Counted from the first letter of the stretch, positions 1-9,858 are shown. The stretch: DNA of 41,642 nt from Candidatus Omnitrophota bacterium (GCA_016934335.1 JAFGTC010000142.1:1-41642); one strand, 5' to 3'. Program-made: numbers and translations. Notes: a model not told the origin generated them from the letters alone.

Positions 1-2405
1 GTCAAGTCGTTCGTTCCAAAGGAGAAGAACTCCGCCACTTCGGCGATCTGATCCGCAATCAAGCAGGCGCGCGGAATTTCGATCATTGTTCCGAACATGT
101 ACGGAATCTTCTTGAGACCGGTTTCTTTCAATACTTCCTTATAAACTTTCTCGCAGAGTGCTTTCAAGGTGTTCAGTTCACCGACTCCGCATACGACGGG
201 AATCATGATCTCGGGCTGCGGCTTCTTTTTAGCCTTGATCAATTCCGCCGCCGATTCTAATATCGCGCGAATTTGCGCTTCGGCAATTTCCGGATAGGTG
301 ATGGCCAATCGCACGCCGCGATGCCCCATCATGGGATTGAGCTCATGAAGACCATCGGCGCGCTTCTTGAATTCCGCGGGAGAAATCTTCAACTCTTTGC
401 ATAGTTTCTGAATTTCGGCTTTTTCCTGCGGAACGAATTCATGCAGAGGCGGATCCAAAAGACGGAACGTAACCGGTAGCCCGTTCATGACGACCATCGT
501 TTCTTTAATGTCTTTTTTCAAAAACGGATAAAGTTCATCCAAGGCTTTACGACGCTCTTCCTCCGTCGACGAAAGGATCATTTTGCGCAGTTTCGAAAGA
601 GGCTCTTCCGAACCTTGCCCATAGAACATATGCTCCGTTCGGAACAGGCCGATTCCTTCCGCGCCGTATTTCAAGGCCACTTTCGCGTCTCCGGCCGTCT
701 CCGCGTTCGTGCGGATTTTCAACTTGCGCACCGAGTCGCAAATCTTCATGAAATCGTCGAAATACTTATTGCTTTCGCCGGCGTCGATCAACGGAATCTG
801 GCCTTCATATACATACCCTTTGGTTCCGTTTAATGTGACCCAGGCGCCTTGCTTCAATTTCTTGCCGTTGCAGGACAACGTTTTGGCCTTGTAATTGATC
901 TCCATCGCTCCGGCGCCCACGATGCAGCATTTTCCCCAGCCGCGGGCCACCAGCGCCGCATGGCTCGTCATGCCGCCGCGAGCCGTCAAGATGGCTTCCG
1001 CGTAGCGCATTCCTTCGACATCCTCCGGATTGGTCTCTTCGCGCACGAGAATGACCGATTTGCCCTCTTTCGCCCAGGCCACGGCGTCGTCCGCTGAAAA
1101 GACGATCTGACCGCACGCGCCGCCGGGGCCGGCCGGCAGCCCTTTGGCGAACGATTCGGTTTTCTTTTCAATCGCCGGATCGACGATGGGGTGCAGCAGC
1201 TCGTCCAACTGGGAGGGCGAAACTCGCAGCACTGCCGTTTTAGCGTCGATCAACTTCGATTTATGCATCTCGACCGCCATCCGCACCGCGGCCGGACCGT
1301 TGCGTTTGCCCACGCGGCATTGAAGCATCCAAAGACGGCCTTCCTGAATGGTGAACTCGATGTCCAACATGTCTTTGTAATGCTTTTCCAACTTTTTCTG
1401 GATGCCGTCCAGCTCTTTATAAACCTTTGGCATAACCTCTTCGAGCGATTTCAAATGCTTGCTCTGTTCGGTTTTTCCCTTTTTATTGATCGGATTGGGA
1501 GTGCGGATGCCCGCCACCACGTCTTCGCCCTGCGCGTTGGCCAGCCATTCCCCATAAAACCAGTTCTCGCCGGTCGCCGGATTCCGGGTGAACGCCACGC
1601 CGGTCGCCGAATCGTCGCCCATGTTTCCAAACACCATCGACTGAACGTTGACCGCCGTGCCCCAGTCGTGGGGGATGTTCTCAATGTTTCGATACGCAAT
1701 GGCGCGCTTGCCGTTCCAGGATTGGAAGACGGCGTTGATCGCGCCCCACAGCTGCTGTTCGGGATCGTCCGGAAATTCCTTCTTCAGCACCTTTTTGACT
1801 TTTGCTTTGTAAATTTTGACCAATTCCTGAAGATCTTCGGCCGACAGATCGCAGTCGAGTTTCACGCCGCGATCTTTTTTCATTTTCTCCAGTTCTTCTT
1901 CCAACTGAGCGCGAATTCCCTCGCCCTCTTTGGGTTCGATGCCGACCGCTTTTTCCATCACCACGTCCGAGTACATCTGAATTAGGCGGCGATAAGAATC
2001 CCATGCGAAGCGCGGATTATCGGTCTTCTGAATTACGCCTTGAATCGTGGTTTCATTGAGGCCGACGTTCAAAATGGTTTCCATCATGCCCGGCATGGAG
2101 CTGCGGGCGCCCGAACGCACCGACACCAACAGAGGATTTTTAGCGTCGCCGAACTTCATCCCCATGACTTTTTCCACTTGCTTCAGATTGTCTGCCACTT
2201 CCTTCTTGAAAGCCGGTGAATACTTGCCGCCTTTCTTATAATATTCCGTGCAAACTTCCGTGGTGATTGTGAAGCCGGCGGGAACAGGCACTTTCAAGAG
2301 CGACATCTCCGCCAGGTTCGCTCCCTTGCCTCCGAGCAGATTTTTCATATCCGCTTTGCCGTCTGCTTTGCCGTTTCCGAAGAAATATACATCCTTTTTT
2401 GCCAT
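1..2405 (-). CDS. ppdK: pyruvate, phosphate dikinase (3' end cut by window edge)
   Basis: PPDK interconverts pyruvate, ATP and phosphate with phosphoenolpyruvate, AMP and pyrophosphate in the cytoplasm, working in glycolysis or gluconeogenesis. The frame is open from the ATG at 2405 to the left edge, 801 complete codons. The start reads MAKKDVYFFGNGKAD and continues with the nucleotide-binding segment LLGGKGANLAEM. The phosphohistidine loop GGMTSH puts the catalytic His at about residue 482. The visible end, EFFSFGTNDLT, is the conserved PEP/pyruvate-domain motif. Family members are about 870-910 residues, so roughly the last 100, including the catalytic Cys region, lie outside. An AGGAAAGAG ribosome site sits 5 bases before the ATG. 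The gene is transcribed away from prfA. Identification is secure. Confidence 0.96.
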   Translation of the reverse strand, partial: MAKKDVYFFGNGKADGKADMKNLLGGKGANLAEMSLLKVPVPAGFTITTEVCTEYYKKGGKYSPAFKKEVADNLKQVEKVMGMKFGDAKNPLLVSVRSGARSSMPGMMETILNVGLNETTIQGVIQKTDNPRFAWDSYRRLIQMYSDVVMEKAVGIEPKEGEGIRAQLEEELEKMKKDRGVKLDCDLSAEDLQELVKIYKAKVKKVLKKEFPDDPEQQLWGAINAVFQSWNGKRAIAYRNIENIPHDWGTAVNVQSMVFGNMGDDSATGVAFTRNPATGENWFYGEWLANAQGEDVVAGIRTPNPINKKGKTEQSKHLKSLEEVMPKVYKELDGIQKKLEKHYKDMLDIEFTIQEGRLWMLQCRVGKRNGPAAVRMAVEMHKSKLIDAKTAVLRVSPSQLDELLHPIVDPAIEKKTESFAKGLPAGPGGACGQIVFSADDAVAWAKEGKSVILVREETNPEDVEGMRYAEAILTARGGMTSHAALVARGWGKCCIVGAGAMEINYKAKTLSCNGKKLKQGAWVTLNGTKGYVYEGQIPLIDAGESNKYFDDFMKICDSVRKLKIRTNAETAGDAKVALKYGAEGIGLFRTEHMFYGQGSEEPLSKLRKMILSSTEEERRKALDELYPFLKKDIKETMVVMNGLPVTFRLLDPPLHEFVPQEKAEIQKLCKELKISPAEFKKRADGLHELNPMMGHRGVRLAITYPEIAEAQIRAILESAAELIKAKKKPQPEIMIPVVCGVGELNTLKALCEKVYKEVLKETGLKKIPYMFGTMIEIPRACLIADQIAEVAEFFSFGTNDL

Positions 2406-2877
2406 AGTCTCTTTCCTGCCTAACCGTTTTAGTGTGTATTGAGTGAAGCACAATATGTATGCTCAGAATTTCTTTCGCAACTGAATATGAGCACACCAGG
2501 AATATTAATACATGCTTTTCCACGATTTTAAAGATGCACAGCCGTGCTTTGTCACAGAATCAACGGTTTCAAATGCCTTTCGATTGGATGCCATAGGAAC
2601 CTCAAAAACCTTCTCGGCGCTTCCCTCTTTCGTGAAAAGTCCGAATCCGGTTGTCTTTGAACTGTCAAACCTTGATATACAATAAAGAGAGAACTTGAAG
2701 AAGCGCTTTGTCTAACGCCCCGGATGCTTTCTGTCTGCGCTGTTCAGAGCGGCGGCAATCGCAGGGATCCCATGAGACGCACGAACGATAATTCTCCTGT
2801 AATCAGCGTTCGAGTCCAACACGGCGCTTGGATGATCCGAAAATCTCTTGCTATTCTCGAATGGAACAACGAAAACT
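2406..2877. other. 472-bp divergent intergenic region between ppdK and prfA
   Basis: No convincing gene or RNA was recognised here. Short open frames in it lack ribosome sites and run into prfA out of frame. The right half, about 2650-2877, is a long possible leader for prfA. A weak promoter-like element lies at 2651-2683. Confidence 0.5.
2651..2683 (+). promoter_or_regulatory. weak sigma70-like promoter candidate for prfA-prmC
   Basis: Two imperfect readings overlap. TTGTCT (2651-2656) pairs with TATACA (2676-2681) at 19-bp spacing, and TTGAAC (2657-2662) pairs with TACAAT (2678-2683) at 15 bp. Neither spacing is ideal. It would leave a leader of nearly 190 bases before prfA. Confidence 0.28.
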
Positions 2878-3951
2878 ATGGATCGAATGGAAGAACAACT
2901 CAAAAACTACGCTCTCCAGTGCGAAGAAATCGAATCGCAACTGAGTGAACCGGCCATAATGTCTGATCGCAGCCGCATGACCGAATTGAGCCGAAAGCAC
3001 GCCGAACTGCTGCCCATCGTTCAAGATTACCGCCAGTGGCGTCGCATCCAGAAAGAAATGGCCGATGTCCGCGAACTTCTCCATTCCGAAGATCCGGAAT
3101 TCGCCGATATGGCCAAAAGCGAGTTGAAAGATTTGATCGTTGGCCAAAACGAAATTCGCCAGCGGCTGGAAGAATATCTGCGCCCCAAAGATCCCAACGC
3201 GGATCGCAATTCCATCATTGAAATTCGGGCGGGAACCGGCGGCGAGGAGGCCGCGCTCTTCGCCGGCGACCTCTATCGCATGTACAGCCGTTACGCCGAA
3301 GCTCGCGGGTGGAAGGTCGAAGTTCTTTCCTCCAATTCCACCGGCCTGGGCGGATTCAAGGAAATCATCTTTATGGTCAGCGGAAAAGACGTCTATTCCC
3401 GCTTGCGCTTCGAAGGCGGAACCCACCGCGTCCAGCGCGTCCCCGAAACCGAAGCGTCCGGACGCATTCATACCTCCGCCGTCACCGTCGCCGTGCTCCC
3501 CGAAGCCGAGGAAGTGGACGTCGACATCAGCCCCGAAGAGATTCGCATCGACGTCTATCGTTCTTCCGGCCCGGGCGGGCAGAGCGTCAACACCACCGAC
3601 TCCGCCGTCCGCATCACCCATATTCCCACAGGCATGGTTGTGACCTGCCAGGACGAAAAATCACAGCACAAAAACCGCGCGCGCGCCTTGAAGGTTCTGC
3701 GCAGCCGCCTGCTCGAAATGGAACAGCAGAAAATGGCGGATGAACAGCGCTCCCAGCGGCGTTTGATGGTCGGCTCCGGCGACCGGAGCGAGCGGATCCG
3801 AACCTATAACTTTCCCCAAAACCGCTTGACCGATCATCGGATCAATTTCACCCTCCACCGCCTAGAATCCATCATGGAAGGCGAACTCGACGAAATCATC
3901 GACGCCTTGATTCGGGAAGAACAAATCAACCATTTGAAGGATGTCGGTTGA
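2878..3951 (+). CDS. prfA: peptide chain release factor 1
   Basis: RF1 recognises UAA and UAG stop codons and triggers release of the finished protein on the ribosome. The GGQ loop ([20 protein letters not shown]) that enters the peptidyl-transferase centre is present. The codon-reading tripeptide region reads [19 protein letters not shown]; a PxT tripeptide marks RF1, whereas RF2 has SPF. From the ATG at 2878 the product is 357 residues, the normal RF1 length. An in-frame ATG at 2848 would add ten residues and one at 2887 would remove three; none has a strong ribosome site, so the start is the uncertain part. prmC, whose product methylates the GGQ glutamine, follows 83 bases downstream, the classic pairing. 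Confidence 0.95.
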   Translation: MDRMEEQLKNYALQCEEIESQLSEPAIMSDRSRMTELSRKHAELLPIVQDYRQWRRIQKEMADVRELLHSEDPEFADMAKSELKDLIVGQNEIRQRLEEYLRPKDPNADRNSIIEIRAGTGGEEAALFAGDLYRMYSRYAEARGWKVEVLSSNSTGLGGFKEIIFMVSGKDVYSRLRFEGGTHRVQRVPETEASGRIHTSAVTVAVLPEAEEVDVDISPEEIRIDVYRSSGPGGQSVNTTDSAVRITHIPTGMVVTCQDEKSQHKNRARALKVLRSRLLEMEQQKMADEQRSQRRLMVGSGDRSERIRTYNFPQNRLTDHRINFTLHRLESIMEGELDEIIDALIREEQINHLKDVG

Positions 3952-4034
3952 ACGAACTTTCGATTTATGCTTCCTTAATGACGGGGGGGGGAACTTAAAT
4001 CGTCAGGCTTACGCCCTAGTTTGGAGTTGTCTCA

Positions 4035-4901
4035 ATGAAAATCCTGGAAGCGATTGAACGCTGTTCATCCATTCTTGAATCCAAGCGAGTTGAGGCTCCG
4101 CGGCTTTCCGCCGAACTGCTGATCGGCTATGTCACTTCTCTGATCCGTTCTCAAGTTCTGGCGGATTCTCAGCGCGTTTTGACTTCATCCGAACAATCGA
4201 GATTAGACGCCTTGATTCAACGGCGCTCTAATCATGAACCTATTCCCTACATCACCGGCGCCATCGAGTTTTATTCCATCCCTCTCTCCATCAGAAACGG
4301 CGTTTTTATCCCCCGGCCCGAAACCGAAACCCTGGTCGACGCCGCCTTGGAGATCGCTCAAAATCTGGATGATCCCCCGAAAATAGTGGATTTATGTACG
4401 GGAAGCGGCTGCATTCTGGTTGCTCTCGCTCTGAATCTCGACGAGGGTGAATTTTGGGGAACCGACGCATCCAATCTCGCCATTCAGGTCAGCGGCGTGA
4501 ACGTGCGGCGCCATGAACTCCAACATTGCGTAGAACTGCGCGAAGGCCCCCTCTTTACCCCTCTGCGCAGCGCACTGGCCTCGGGATTCGATATTCTGGT
4601 CTCCAATCCCCCTTATATCAAATCGAGCGACATCCCCAAACTCGCCAATCAGATCAAGGATTTCGAACCGGTGCTCGCCCTGGACGGCGGGCGGGATGGT
4701 ATGACCCTGATTCGCTCTCTCCTGGATGGCGCTCCCCCGATCTTGAAGCCGGGCGGCTATATCCTTCTCGAAGCCGAACCCAATCTAATGGAGCCGATTC
4801 GCATCGAAGCCCGGCGCCGTCATTTCGAAGATTTTGTCATCCACAAAGACGCCTCCGGTAAAGATCGCGTCGCTCAGTTTCGCCTCGCCGGTGGAAATTG
4901 A
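4035..4901 (+). CDS. prmC: release factor glutamine methyltransferase PrmC
   Basis: PrmC (HemK) uses S-adenosylmethionine to methylate the glutamine of the GGQ motif in RF1 and RF2, raising termination efficiency. The 288-residue protein has a helical N-terminal substrate domain, then the Rossmann methyltransferase core: the SAM loop VDLCTGSGCILVALAL and the catalytic NPPY motif in ILVSNPPYIKSSDIPKL. Upstream, FIPRPETETLVD is a further family signature. Length is normal. A GGAG ribosome site lies 8 bases before the ATG. It stands directly behind prfA and is probably co-transcribed with it. Nine consecutive Gs lie in the short spacer between the two genes. Confidence 0.95.
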   Translation: MKILEAIERCSSILESKRVEAPRLSAELLIGYVTSLIRSQVLADSQRVLTSSEQSRLDALIQRRSNHEPIPYITGAIEFYSIPLSIRNGVFIPRPETETLVDAALEIAQNLDDPPKIVDLCTGSGCILVALALNLDEGEFWGTDASNLAIQVSGVNVRRHELQHCVELREGPLFTPLRSALASGFDILVSNPPYIKSSDIPKLANQIKDFEPVLALDGGRDGMTLIRSLLDGAPPILKPGGYILLEAEPNLMEPIRIEARRRHFEDFVIHKDASGKDRVAQFRLAGGN

Positions 4902-5132
4902 CGTCCCGTCGAATCCATTGAAAACCAATCAAGACGCCTTCTTATCATTGCATTATTCCTCCGGAAAGGACAAACTAGAGCTTTTGAAGACGCAAAAACC
5001 TGCAGCGGACGGAAGAGCGGAAAAGACATTTCTAGGATGAGGCTTTGAGAAAATCTCTCCGTCGAACGCCCTCTGCAAAAACGCTCATTCAGTTAAGAAT
5101 TGATGAAATAAGAATAAAAAAGAAAGATTTAA

Positions 5133-7088
5133 ATGTTTACTTTTGCCAATCCCTGGTTGCTCTGGCTGTTTCCTGCTCTGGCTTTGCCGTGGATTTTTCG
5201 GCGGCGTCAGGAAGAGCGCATCCGTCATATCAATTTTCCTCTTCTCCAATTTCTTCGAGAGTCGGAAGAAAAAGAACTGGTCAATCCCCAGTTGCAGGAA
5301 CTGCTGCTGCTGATTCTGCGAACCCTGCTGTTGGCTCTCTTGATTCTCTCTCTGGCGGGGCCGAAATGGTCGGCGCAAAGTTCAACGCGCTCGGGATTTC
5401 TATCTTTCCTGCCCTTCGGCCGCTCGCTGCAGACTCATGTTGTCGCCATGGATTCGTCCTACAGCATGGGTTATGGCCAGGGCGATCAATCCATCTGGCG
5501 CGAAGCCGAAAAAGCCTGGGAGGCTGTCGAACGGGATCTGCGGGGATTTTCCACGCGAATGATTCAGTGGGATCGATCCACCATCCGACCCAACCAGAAA
5601 AATCGACTGATCGCTCTCAGCGCTCTGGAGCGTGAATCTTTATTCGCCTCCACGCCTAAAGAACCGGGCGCCTCAGTGCTCGAATTGATCGAGTCCATGG
5701 ACGATTCATTCGAAAACGCCGGCAGTTTAATCCTCATCACGGACGGCCAGCGCTTCCCCTGGAGCGATCTTCTCCAGGAAAATTTGGATCGGCGATCGAT
5801 CCCCAAAATCCTAGTTGCAACCGTCGGCGGCGGCCCCGTCGCCAATGCCTGGGCGGAGATCGATTCGCTTTCGTCTCCTCCGTGGGGAATCGCGGGTTGG
5901 GAAGCCGTCGCCGGGCGCGTGAAAGCTCTCTATCCCGAAACGCCCCCTGCCGGAACCATCTCGATTTTACAGACCGGCGGCAACGAAACACTTTACTCTC
6001 GCCCTGCATCGTTTCCCGATAGTCCTAATCAGACGGTCGTCATTCCCTTTGAATTTACGCCCCAATTCTCGGATTTGCGGGCCGTGCGCCAGTTGTCGGA
6101 CGCCGGCGGCGAATTGCATCTCACGCTGCGCGTCGAACCGCTCGATCTCTTGCCCCTCGATAACGAAATCGAACTCAATATCCCCGTCATTTCCTCCTTT
6201 TCAGTAGGCGTGGCGTGCCAGGGCGGAGAAGAGAGCCCCATCCTCTCCGTGCTCTTGTCCGCCGTCAATCCACTGCGGGGCGCGCCCGAATCGCCGCCCG
6301 TCCTGATTGAACGCATCTCCCCCCCCGAGATGACCTTCGGAGAAAATCTTGATTTCGCTCTGCTGGCCGGCGATCTGATTTCCTCCTGGCTGTCCGCCGA
6401 AGAAATTCAAGCGCCTTTGGATTATGTAAAAAACGGAGGCTCGATTTTATTATTTACCGGCCCAAAAGAATCTTCCGATAATCCCTGGAGCCAACTCCTC
6501 CAAAACCTCGGCTGGCAATGGTTCAATACTGAGAATGAGGCTGAACAGCCCGATTCGTTGTCCATCGGCGGGACGGGGCTCTTTGGAAAAGCTTTATCCG
6601 CTTGGGATGAATCCATGTGGGCGCATTGGATTCCTGCTCATCACGGGCGCGTCCAGGATGATTCGGCCATCCCCTTGGCCGCCTATCGCATCGGCGATCA
6701 GACCGCTTATCTCGTTACGCAGCTGTCGCTCGGCAAAGGGCGCGTTTGGATTGTCAACACGTCTCTGAGCCCCGACGAGGATCCTCTGCTGTCGCCTCTG
6801 CTGCCCGCGTTGATTTGGGAGACGGGAAAAGAAGTCGCTCGGCAGACGCTCCGCGTCAATCCATCGATCCCCGCGGAACGATTTGAATCGGATTTGACCC
6901 GGCTTTCGGTTGACGAAAAAGCCCTCTTGACCGAACGTTACGGCATCCGCTTCGCTGACATAAACTCTCTCGGTAACGCTCTGGATCGGGTTTACGGCGG
7001 CGTCGATTTGCGGCTGGCTCTGCTGTTTCTTTGCGTGCTGCTGGCCTTGGGCGAATCCTGGCTGTCCAACCGCTTGGCGTCGATGTAA
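5133..7088 (+). CDS. BatA-type membrane protein with von Willebrand factor A domain
   Basis: A 651-residue inner-membrane protein. Residues 1-75 match the BatA-type N-terminal region with two hydrophobic segments (FANPWLLWLFPALALPWIF and a Leu-rich helix at 55-75) separated by a charged stretch. A VWA-like domain follows, with a DxSxS metal site (MDSSYS, residues 106-111) and ITDGQ near 202. A Rossmann/amidotransferase-like stretch (DYVKNGGSILLFTGP) lies around 430, and a final membrane helix (LALLFLCVLLALGESWL) at the C-terminus. Relatives usually sit beside MoxR ATPase and DUF58 genes in cell-envelope stress or metalloprotein-maturation clusters; those are not in this window. The next gene starts 10 bases later. 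The molecular role of this family is not well defined. Confidence 0.8.
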   Translation: MFTFANPWLLWLFPALALPWIFRRRQEERIRHINFPLLQFLRESEEKELVNPQLQELLLLILRTLLLALLILSLAGPKWSAQSSTRSGFLSFLPFGRSLQTHVVAMDSSYSMGYGQGDQSIWREAEKAWEAVERDLRGFSTRMIQWDRSTIRPNQKNRLIALSALERESLFASTPKEPGASVLELIESMDDSFENAGSLILITDGQRFPWSDLLQENLDRRSIPKILVATVGGGPVANAWAEIDSLSSPPWGIAGWEAVAGRVKALYPETPPAGTISILQTGGNETLYSRPASFPDSPNQTVVIPFEFTPQFSDLRAVRQLSDAGGELHLTLRVEPLDLLPLDNEIELNIPVISSFSVGVACQGGEESPILSVLLSAVNPLRGAPESPPVLIERISPPEMTFGENLDFALLAGDLISSWLSAEEIQAPLDYVKNGGSILLFTGPKESSDNPWSQLLQNLGWQWFNTENEAEQPDSLSIGGTGLFGKALSAWDESMWAHWIPAHHGRVQDDSAIPLAAYRIGDQTAYLVTQLSLGKGRVWIVNTSLSPDEDPLLSPLLPALIWETGKEVARQTLRVNPSIPAERFESDLTRLSVDEKALLTERYGIRFADINSLGNALDRVYGGVDLRLALLFLCVLLALGESWLSNRLASM

Positions 7089-7098
7089 AAAAAACATC

Positions 7099-8907
7099 AT
7101 GAAGCAATCGAACGACGAACGATTTCAATCTCACGATCTTTGGGCGCTGCCCGGTCTGCTAGCCGTCTTGTTTGTGCTGGCGCCGATGTTCCCCCAAAAT
7201 GTCTACCCCGGCTTTGCCTTCTTTTTTCGATCGTCGGTTTTTCTTCTCTTTGGATTGACTGCCTACCGGCTCGGCGCTGAGCGTGTAATGGGCGCTCTTC
7301 GCGCGCATCCCCTGACTCTTCCGGCCGTCGCATCGCTGCTGCTGCTTTTCCTGACTTTCTCCTACACGCCTTCTTTGTATCACGCTAAAGGAAGCGCTTC
7401 TCTGGCTCTCGGCGTCTGGGTCTTGTATCTCTTAACATGGACCGGCCCGTTCTCGGGGCGCCGCGAAAAAATCCTTCTCTGGAGTCTGGTCCTTGGAGGC
7501 GTGTTGGCGGCTGTTCATGGCTTGTACATCCAATGGATGGGGCCCGCCGACCTGATTGAATCGCTGAAAACATCGGCGAACTATCCCGGCGATATGCGCG
7601 AAGAAATGATTCGCTCCCTCGAAGCCAACCGCGCCATGGGCCGATTCGGCAATCCCAACCAATTGGCGGGCTGCCTGGTTCTCTCCCTCTGGCCCCTATG
7701 GGCGTTATGGAAGCGCGAAGACAAAACGCTTTCACGCGTAATCCTAGGCGCAGGCGCCCTTGTTTTGGCTTGGGGCGTCTATCGAACCTTCTCCCGCAGC
7801 GGTCTGCTGGTCTTCCTCATTTCCTTATCATTATTGGCGGGTTTCGAATGTTATAACCGGGGATGGCGATTTTCATGGAAACAGATACTCGCTGTTTTCG
7901 GCGCGCTCCTGATTCTCCTGCTGATCGTTATTCTCGCCGCTCCCGGCGGAGCTTTGGGAGGACGCCTGCTGACGGTCTCCACCATCGTCGCGCGCCTCCA
8001 TTTTTTCCGCGGCGCCGTTCGAATCATCGCCCGTCACCCCTGGTTTGGCGTCGGTTCGGAGGGATTCGAATCGTTCTATTGCGCCGAACTCCGCCCCGGC
8101 GATCTGGAATCGCGTTATGTTCACAACGCCTTTCTGGAAAGCGCCGTGGAAGGGGGGATGATCGGCGCGTTCTTCTTCCTTTGGATGCTGTTCGCCGTTC
8201 TGTTTTATCTGCGCCGGCAATGGCGCATCTCGCCGGAGCGCCGCATCGAAGTCTTCGCCGCTTTCGGAGCGTTCATCTCACTTTTCCTTCTATCGATGGT
8301 CGACTTCCACAACCGCCTCCTCGAGATGTGGCTCGTCCCCGTCTTCCTCGTGGGCGCGATTCATACGCCTATCCCCGTTCCCTCCGCGCTCCGCCGACCG
8401 CGTTGGGCGGCCGCGGCATTGACCATCATTCTCGTCTCCGCCTGGATTCTATTGATATTTTGCCGCTATTGGAACGAATATTCCCGGATGGACGGGCGTT
8501 ATCTGGCGATGGATAATCAGAAATTCGCCGCCCGGCAGGCGTATGAACGCGCTGTTTGGTTTGATCGAACCGATGCCGATTCCTGGCGCTGGATCGGCCT
8601 CTTCTGGGCGGAAATCCCCAATCCGTCCGCGCAAATGCGCCGCTTGGAATGTCTTCGGCAGGCCGTACGCTGGGCGCCCCGCCGCGCTTCGATTCGCGCT
8701 GATTACGCGGAGGCGCTCTTCGCGCTAGGATATACGGAGCATGCGCTTGAAGAAATTCTCCACGCCCAGCGTCTTTTCCCGGTTCGTCCGATCTATTACG
8801 AACGGGCGGCCGCCTTTTACCGATTCTTGAATCAAAAAGAACAGGCGGAGAATCAACAGCAAAAAGCCGTTCAATTACAGAAAGAAATCGAGGCGAACCG
8901 AATATGA
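7099..8907 (+). CDS. O-antigen ligase/polymerase-like membrane protein with TPR-like C-terminal region
   Basis: A 602-residue protein with about ten to twelve hydrophobic helices (residues 15-460), then a soluble helical tail (465-600) of TPR-like repeats. The conserved ligase region with a large periplasmic loop is visible: RFGNPNQLAGCLVLSLWPLW near 182-201 and HNAFLESAVEGGMIGA at 342-357, resembling the O-antigen ligase/Wzy (PF04932) signature. Such proteins join or polymerise undecaprenyl-linked glycans at the periplasmic face of the inner membrane. The fused TPR-like tail is common in environmental members whose substrate is unknown. It starts 10 bases after the BatA-type gene and its stop overlaps the next start by four bases (ATGA), so the three genes are probably one transcript. 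Confidence 0.82.
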   Translation: MKQSNDERFQSHDLWALPGLLAVLFVLAPMFPQNVYPGFAFFFRSSVFLLFGLTAYRLGAERVMGALRAHPLTLPAVASLLLLFLTFSYTPSLYHAKGSASLALGVWVLYLLTWTGPFSGRREKILLWSLVLGGVLAAVHGLYIQWMGPADLIESLKTSANYPGDMREEMIRSLEANRAMGRFGNPNQLAGCLVLSLWPLWALWKREDKTLSRVILGAGALVLAWGVYRTFSRSGLLVFLISLSLLAGFECYNRGWRFSWKQILAVFGALLILLLIVILAAPGGALGGRLLTVSTIVARLHFFRGAVRIIARHPWFGVGSEGFESFYCAELRPGDLESRYVHNAFLESAVEGGMIGAFFFLWMLFAVLFYLRRQWRISPERRIEVFAAFGAFISLFLLSMVDFHNRLLEMWLVPVFLVGAIHTPIPVPSALRRPRWAAAALTIILVSAWILLIFCRYWNEYSRMDGRYLAMDNQKFAARQAYERAVWFDRTDADSWRWIGLFWAEIPNPSAQMRRLECLRQAVRWAPRRASIRADYAEALFALGYTEHALEEILHAQRLFPVRPIYYERAAAFYRFLNQKEQAENQQQKAVQLQKEIEANRI

Positions 8908-9812
8908 CCACTGCGGTTCCTTTTCCCGCCGGCAATATCACTCGTCCGCGAAGAAAAACCCGTCAAGCAGCCGTCCGTGATCTGCTCATCGGCGGCCAAT
9001 CGCCCATTCCCGTGCAGACCATGGTGAAGGTTCCCACCAGGGATTACGACGCGGTCATGCGCGAAATCGAAGCCTCCGCGCGCATCCTTCCCGAGGATCT
9101 CCCCGACCGCGAGCAGAATATTCTCAAAGAATTGCAGTGCTGGGATGACGCCTGCGAACTGGCCCCCTTCTACTGCGACATCAACCGCGTCAGCGTACCC
9201 GACGAAGAATCCGCCGCCGCCTTGGAGCGCATCGTCAAAAATTCTCCGGTTCCCATCGTCTCCGACATCCATTTCCGCCCTCCCATGGCTCTTGCCGCCT
9301 TGGAGGCCGGCACGGATAAACTGCGCATCAATCCCGGCAACATCCGCGATCCCAAATTGCTCCAATCCATCGCCCGCGAAGCGGTGGCCCGCCGCATTCC
9401 CATCCGCGTCGGCGTCAACGCCGGTTCGTTGGATAAAGATTTGTTGGAAGAATACGGCCATCATTCCGCCAAAGCGCTGGCCGTCAGCGCCGCCAATGCC
9501 ACCCGCTTGATTGAAGACGAAGGCGTCTCCGATCTGGTCGTCTCCTTAAAAGCCAACGACGCCCGATGGGTCATCGACGCCTACCGCATTTTTGCCGAAA
9601 ACACTGATTACCCGCTTCACCTGGGCGTCACCGAAGCCGGCTGCGGCCGGGCGGCGGTCGTCAATTCATGGACGGGCATGGGAGCGCTGCTGCAAATGGG
9701 AATCGGCGACACCATCCGCGTTTCCTTGACCGAAGATTCACGCCTGGAAGTCGTCGTAGGGCATCTTCTGCTGCATTATCTCGGTTTGCCCCGCTGCGTC
9801 CATTCCCGGTAG
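8904..9812 (+). CDS. ispG: IspG-like protein lacking the C-terminal iron-sulfur domain
   Basis: IspG makes HMBPP in the MEP isoprenoid pathway using a [4Fe-4S] cluster. The TIM-barrel half is clear: VPIVSDIHFRPPMALAAL, DKLRINPGNIRDP, IPIRVGVNAGSLDKDLLEEYG, YPLHLGVTEAG and IGDTIRVSLTED. The protein stops at residue 302, just where E. coli IspG enters the domain that carries its three cluster cysteines and glutamate. No frame downstream supplies that domain, and a convergent gene begins within 50 bases. Between about residues 60 and 92 there is a roughly 30-residue insertion with cysteines 79, 84 and 91; Cys247 replaces a Gly of E. coli IspG. It overlaps the upstream ligase-like gene by four bases. 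It may be a decayed gene, a cluster-free paralogue, or an enzyme with a different metal site. Confidence 0.85.
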   Translation: MTTAVPFPAGNITRPRRKTRQAAVRDLLIGGQSPIPVQTMVKVPTRDYDAVMREIEASARILPEDLPDREQNILKELQCWDDACELAPFYCDINRVSVPDEESAAALERIVKNSPVPIVSDIHFRPPMALAALEAGTDKLRINPGNIRDPKLLQSIAREAVARRIPIRVGVNAGSLDKDLLEEYGHHSAKALAVSAANATRLIEDEGVSDLVVSLKANDARWVIDAYRIFAENTDYPLHLGVTEAGCGRAAVVNSWTGMGALLQMGIGDTIRVSLTEDSRLEVVVGHLLLHYLGLPRCVHSR

Positions 9813-9858
9813 AACGCCTTTCTATCGAGCCTGCGCGCCGCACCAAAACGCATCGAAT

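Noticed and set aside
1191..1985. 264-codon open frame on the plus strand
   Set aside because: It lies wholly antisense to ppdK, has no family motif and no ribosome site.
2851..3621. 256-codon open frame on the minus strand
   Set aside because: Antisense shadow of prfA; low-complexity composition with no recognisable domain.
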